A stretch of 64,000 nt of DNA. Source: Holothuria scabra. Taxonomy: Eukaryota > Echinodermata > Holothuroidea > Aspidochirotida > Holothuriidae. A model generated the notes under the pieces. That model was not told the origin of the DNA, made no database searches, and was given only the letters and a program-made list of their open reading frames with translations. Positions within the stretch are counted from its first letter, which is position 1, and each line of letters begins with the position of its first letter. Of this stretch, positions 62,101-64,000 are shown one piece after another. The stretch lies in assembly GCA_037179385.1 (NCBI GenBank), contig CM074187.1, positions 5,704,001 to 5,768,000 of the forward strand, read 5' to 3'. The position numbers and the translations under genes are program-made.

Positions 62101-63120
62101 GATAAAAAATACCTTTACCCAAGTTGCAAATTTTTTGCCATTTGTCAGTTTGTTAGTTTTTTCTTCATTCATTTATCTTCAAAATATGATATAAAGGATA
62201 AAATGTAGTTTTCAAACTTTGCTAATTGCTCCATTATTATTGCCTGCTTGGACAAGAGGTGACTTGAAGTACAGGTCTAAGTGCAGTACAATCTATTTTG
62301 TCAACAGTTCAGTTGAAGATTTCCTGGATTGCCACAATGAAAATGACACTGATGAGGCAGAGGCGGACAATATAATGTGGGAGGAAGCAGTCAAGTCTAA
62401 ACATGAAAGTAGACTATCTAGGTAAGTTCACTATGCATTTGTTTCAGTTTCTTTGAAAAGAGAATCCTTGTACCTGATGGTAAAATATCAAGTTTTTGTT
62501 ATCTTTTGAATTTCCATTTTGATCTGGATTCTGCTCACAATATTTCCGGAAAAGTAGTATTGCCTATCCCCAGTTCCATGACCCACTGACAGTAATACCA
62601 ACCTCACCTCTGAAGCTCTGGCCTTGTCCAGTTAATCAAGTTTTGGCACCACAAGTTTGAAAGAAATCTTTTATGAGTTGCTCTCTCTCTTCAAGAAAGT
62701 GAGAAATATGAGAACAATTTCATCTTTTTGGAATTTGTGGCAAGGAGAATAAAGAAAAAAATTATAAGTGTTTTTCATACATTTCTAGTTCAAGCTGAGC
62801 CTGCTTATTACATTTAATTTGAAGAAGTACCAATGCAGATTACTAAGCAATCCAGAAAAATTTCAAGTAAGCAAGGAAACAAAACTCAGACAGAGCAAAA
62901 ATATTTCTGTGGGCATTTCATATATTATTCTGTTTTTTTTTTTATTTGGCACAGGAGGACCAGCCCAAGGATCCACCCAAAGTTGTCAAGTTCACCTCTG
63001 CATATGCTAGTCATGTACAGTGTCACGTTCAACTGGACTGAAGATTCAAAATCTCAGCTACAATTGGGGTGTAAAAGGCACCTGGTTGATACTTCCCAAC
63101 CAGGATGGATTTATGCATGA
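56186..63120 (+). CDS. Tentative five-exon gene of unknown function (157 aa)
   Basis: Proposed exons: 56186-56195 (MLK), 59826-59900, 61626-61685, 62259-62421 and 62955-63120. All junctions are GT-AG with compatible phases (1, 1, 1, 2) and the total of 474 bases is in frame. Acceptors of exons 2, 3 and 5 have good pyrimidine tracts; that of exon 4 is weak. Products include LTSTPVKGHYDSILEPVC, SVLADLQSLGLPILTILL and an acidic piece DFLDCHNENDTDEAEADNIM. An AATAAA lies at 63423. No family is recognised. The last exon is the weakest part: another frame there also stays open (EDQPKDPPKVVKFTSAYASH). Missing exons in the long first intron are possible. Confidence 0.35.
57945..58228 (+). repeat. Dispersed repeat, copy 2, split by the MITE at 58237
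   Basis: Inverted relative of 6405-6712. The hAT MITE sits a few bases beyond the shared TTTTTCAAATGAGCTAA end. Confidence 0.85.
58237..58540. mobile_element. Short hAT-type MITE with exact 8-bp duplication
   Basis: A 304-bp element with inverted ends CAAGGGCGGATCCAG and CTGGATCCGTCCTTG. ATGAACAT is duplicated at 58229-58236 and 58541-58548. It contains a C-run near its right end and no coding potential. It differs in end sequence from the CAGTGGCG family. Confidence 0.88.
60080..60305 (+). mobile_element. tRNA-derived SINE, copy C (diverged head)
   Basis: Head GGTAGAGCATCCACC and GGTCGAGTC; shared body and tail ending ACTCCATCTAACTA. It lies in intron 2 of the tentative plus-strand gene. 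Confidence 0.85.
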
Positions 63121-63422
63121 TTTTGAGTAACCTGGCAGAACCCAGAAAACCACATCAATACTGGAAAGATTGCTTGCCTTGCTTGCCATTTAATGGTTTA
63201 CATCACCAAAGCAATTTTTATTGGCCAAATGTGTTTTGTGTATGAAGTTTTGTGAATAGGAAGATGGTGTGACACCTGAACAGTATTGCCAACCAGCTTG
63301 TAACTGTATTGAAGCCTTTCATTTATATGTTATAACATCAGCTATACCTGAAACTTTAGGTCTGAATTTTATTCCAGCTACTAAAAAGCATGAAAGAATG
63401 ATGGGACTATCATATCATGCAC

Positions 63423-63428
63423 AATAAA
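63423..63428 (+). promoter_or_regulatory. Candidate poly(A) signal for the 56-63 kb gene
   Basis: AATAAA about 300 bases after the proposed stop codon on the plus strand. Confidence 0.35.
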
Positions 63429-63510
63429 GACAACAAGAATATAGGAACAATTTTTGGTGCACTCAGTGGAGCATGTGTCTTTTGTAAGCTTCAAATGAAT
63501 CATAAGTTGA

Positions 63511-63775
63511 AGCAGGGTTCCTACTTTTATGGAAACTAAATTTTCACTTTTCCAGGACCAAATATTAAAAGAATTTGCAGAACTTTTTTTTTTTTTTTTT
63601 TGGGGGGGGGGGGGGGGGGTGTTACATCAAATTATGAAAATTTGTGAAAATTTTCATGAATTTTTCATGACTTGGTTAACACAACTTTTTGAATTGGAAA
63701 ACTTTACCAGGCCCTGGAAAATATTTTTTCAAATTTCATGAATTTTTAGGTTTTCAATGATGGCAGGAACCCTTC
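63511..63775. mobile_element. Possible MITE with AGGGTTCCT ends
   Basis: GCAGGGTTCCTAC at the left and GGCAGGAACCCTT at the right are inverted. The interior is AT-rich with TTTCATGAATTTTT repeats and a T17-G18 run. No clear target duplication. Confidence 0.4.
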
Positions 63776-64000
63776 TAAAGGTGTTTAAGTCATTTGTTTA
63801 ATAGAGACATTGGTATGCCAAAGGAAGTGGAAGTTTGAAACTGCATGTTCAGGATATTCAGATTGATAATTATAGATTATTTATTTGTAGTAACTGTACT
63901 GTGTAAGAAATAGCCACGCATCATCCTGATCTGCGATATCAAATTCAAGAATGCAGAGTGGCTCATATTCCGACAGAGAGTGCAGTCTGATTCAACAGGG

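Overview
The window is eukaryotic genomic DNA. It has a low coding density, long introns, GT-AG splice sites, many decayed transposable elements, a tRNA-derived SINE, microsatellites and very long G/C and A/T homopolymers. The frequent AGGCCTA-type motifs and the mix of MITEs, CR1/Jockey-like LINEs, Ty3/gypsy and pogo elements suggest a marine invertebrate deuterostome. An echinoderm, perhaps a sea cucumber, is my best guess; this is inference, not proof.

Region by region. 1-11 kb: intergenic, with a complete non-autonomous hAT-type element (2857-3978, exact 8-bp target-site duplication), a dispersed repeat and a decayed gypsy element (about 8.6-9.45 kb). 11.2-24.4 kb: a six-exon minus-strand gene rebuilt here from phase-compatible splice sites (468 codons plus stop). 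It joins an N-terminal nucleoplasmin-like (NPL) fold starting MFWG to an acidic linker and five C-terminal C2H2 zinc fingers. Its introns 3 and 4 hold two arrays of a roughly 144-bp repeat that carries nuclear-receptor half-sites in DR4-DR4-DR1 order. 25.7-31 kb: a SINE, a 4x 65-bp tandem repeat and a degenerate relative of the intronic repeat. 32.0-33.4 kb: a broken LINE reverse transcriptase. 33.8-34.1 kb: a TTAA-flanked piggyBac-type MITE. 34.7-37.6 kb: a pogo-like DNA transposon whose transposase ends in a PHD-type finger and carries one frameshift. 40.15-41.81 kb: a second copy of the hAT family with its own exact 8-bp duplication. 42-52 kb: mostly unassigned, with a polypyrimidine tract, a foldback and a SINE. 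52.16-52.65 kb: the last exon of a LIAT1-like gene (minus strand). 56.2-63.4 kb: a tentative five-exon plus-strand gene of unknown function, with transposon and SINE insertions in its introns.

The genes do not form a pathway. The most striking relation is physical: a predicted chromatin/DNA-binding gene (NPL plus zinc fingers) whose introns contain many copies of perfect nuclear-receptor-type direct repeats. All splice models and family assignments were made by eye and without database searches.
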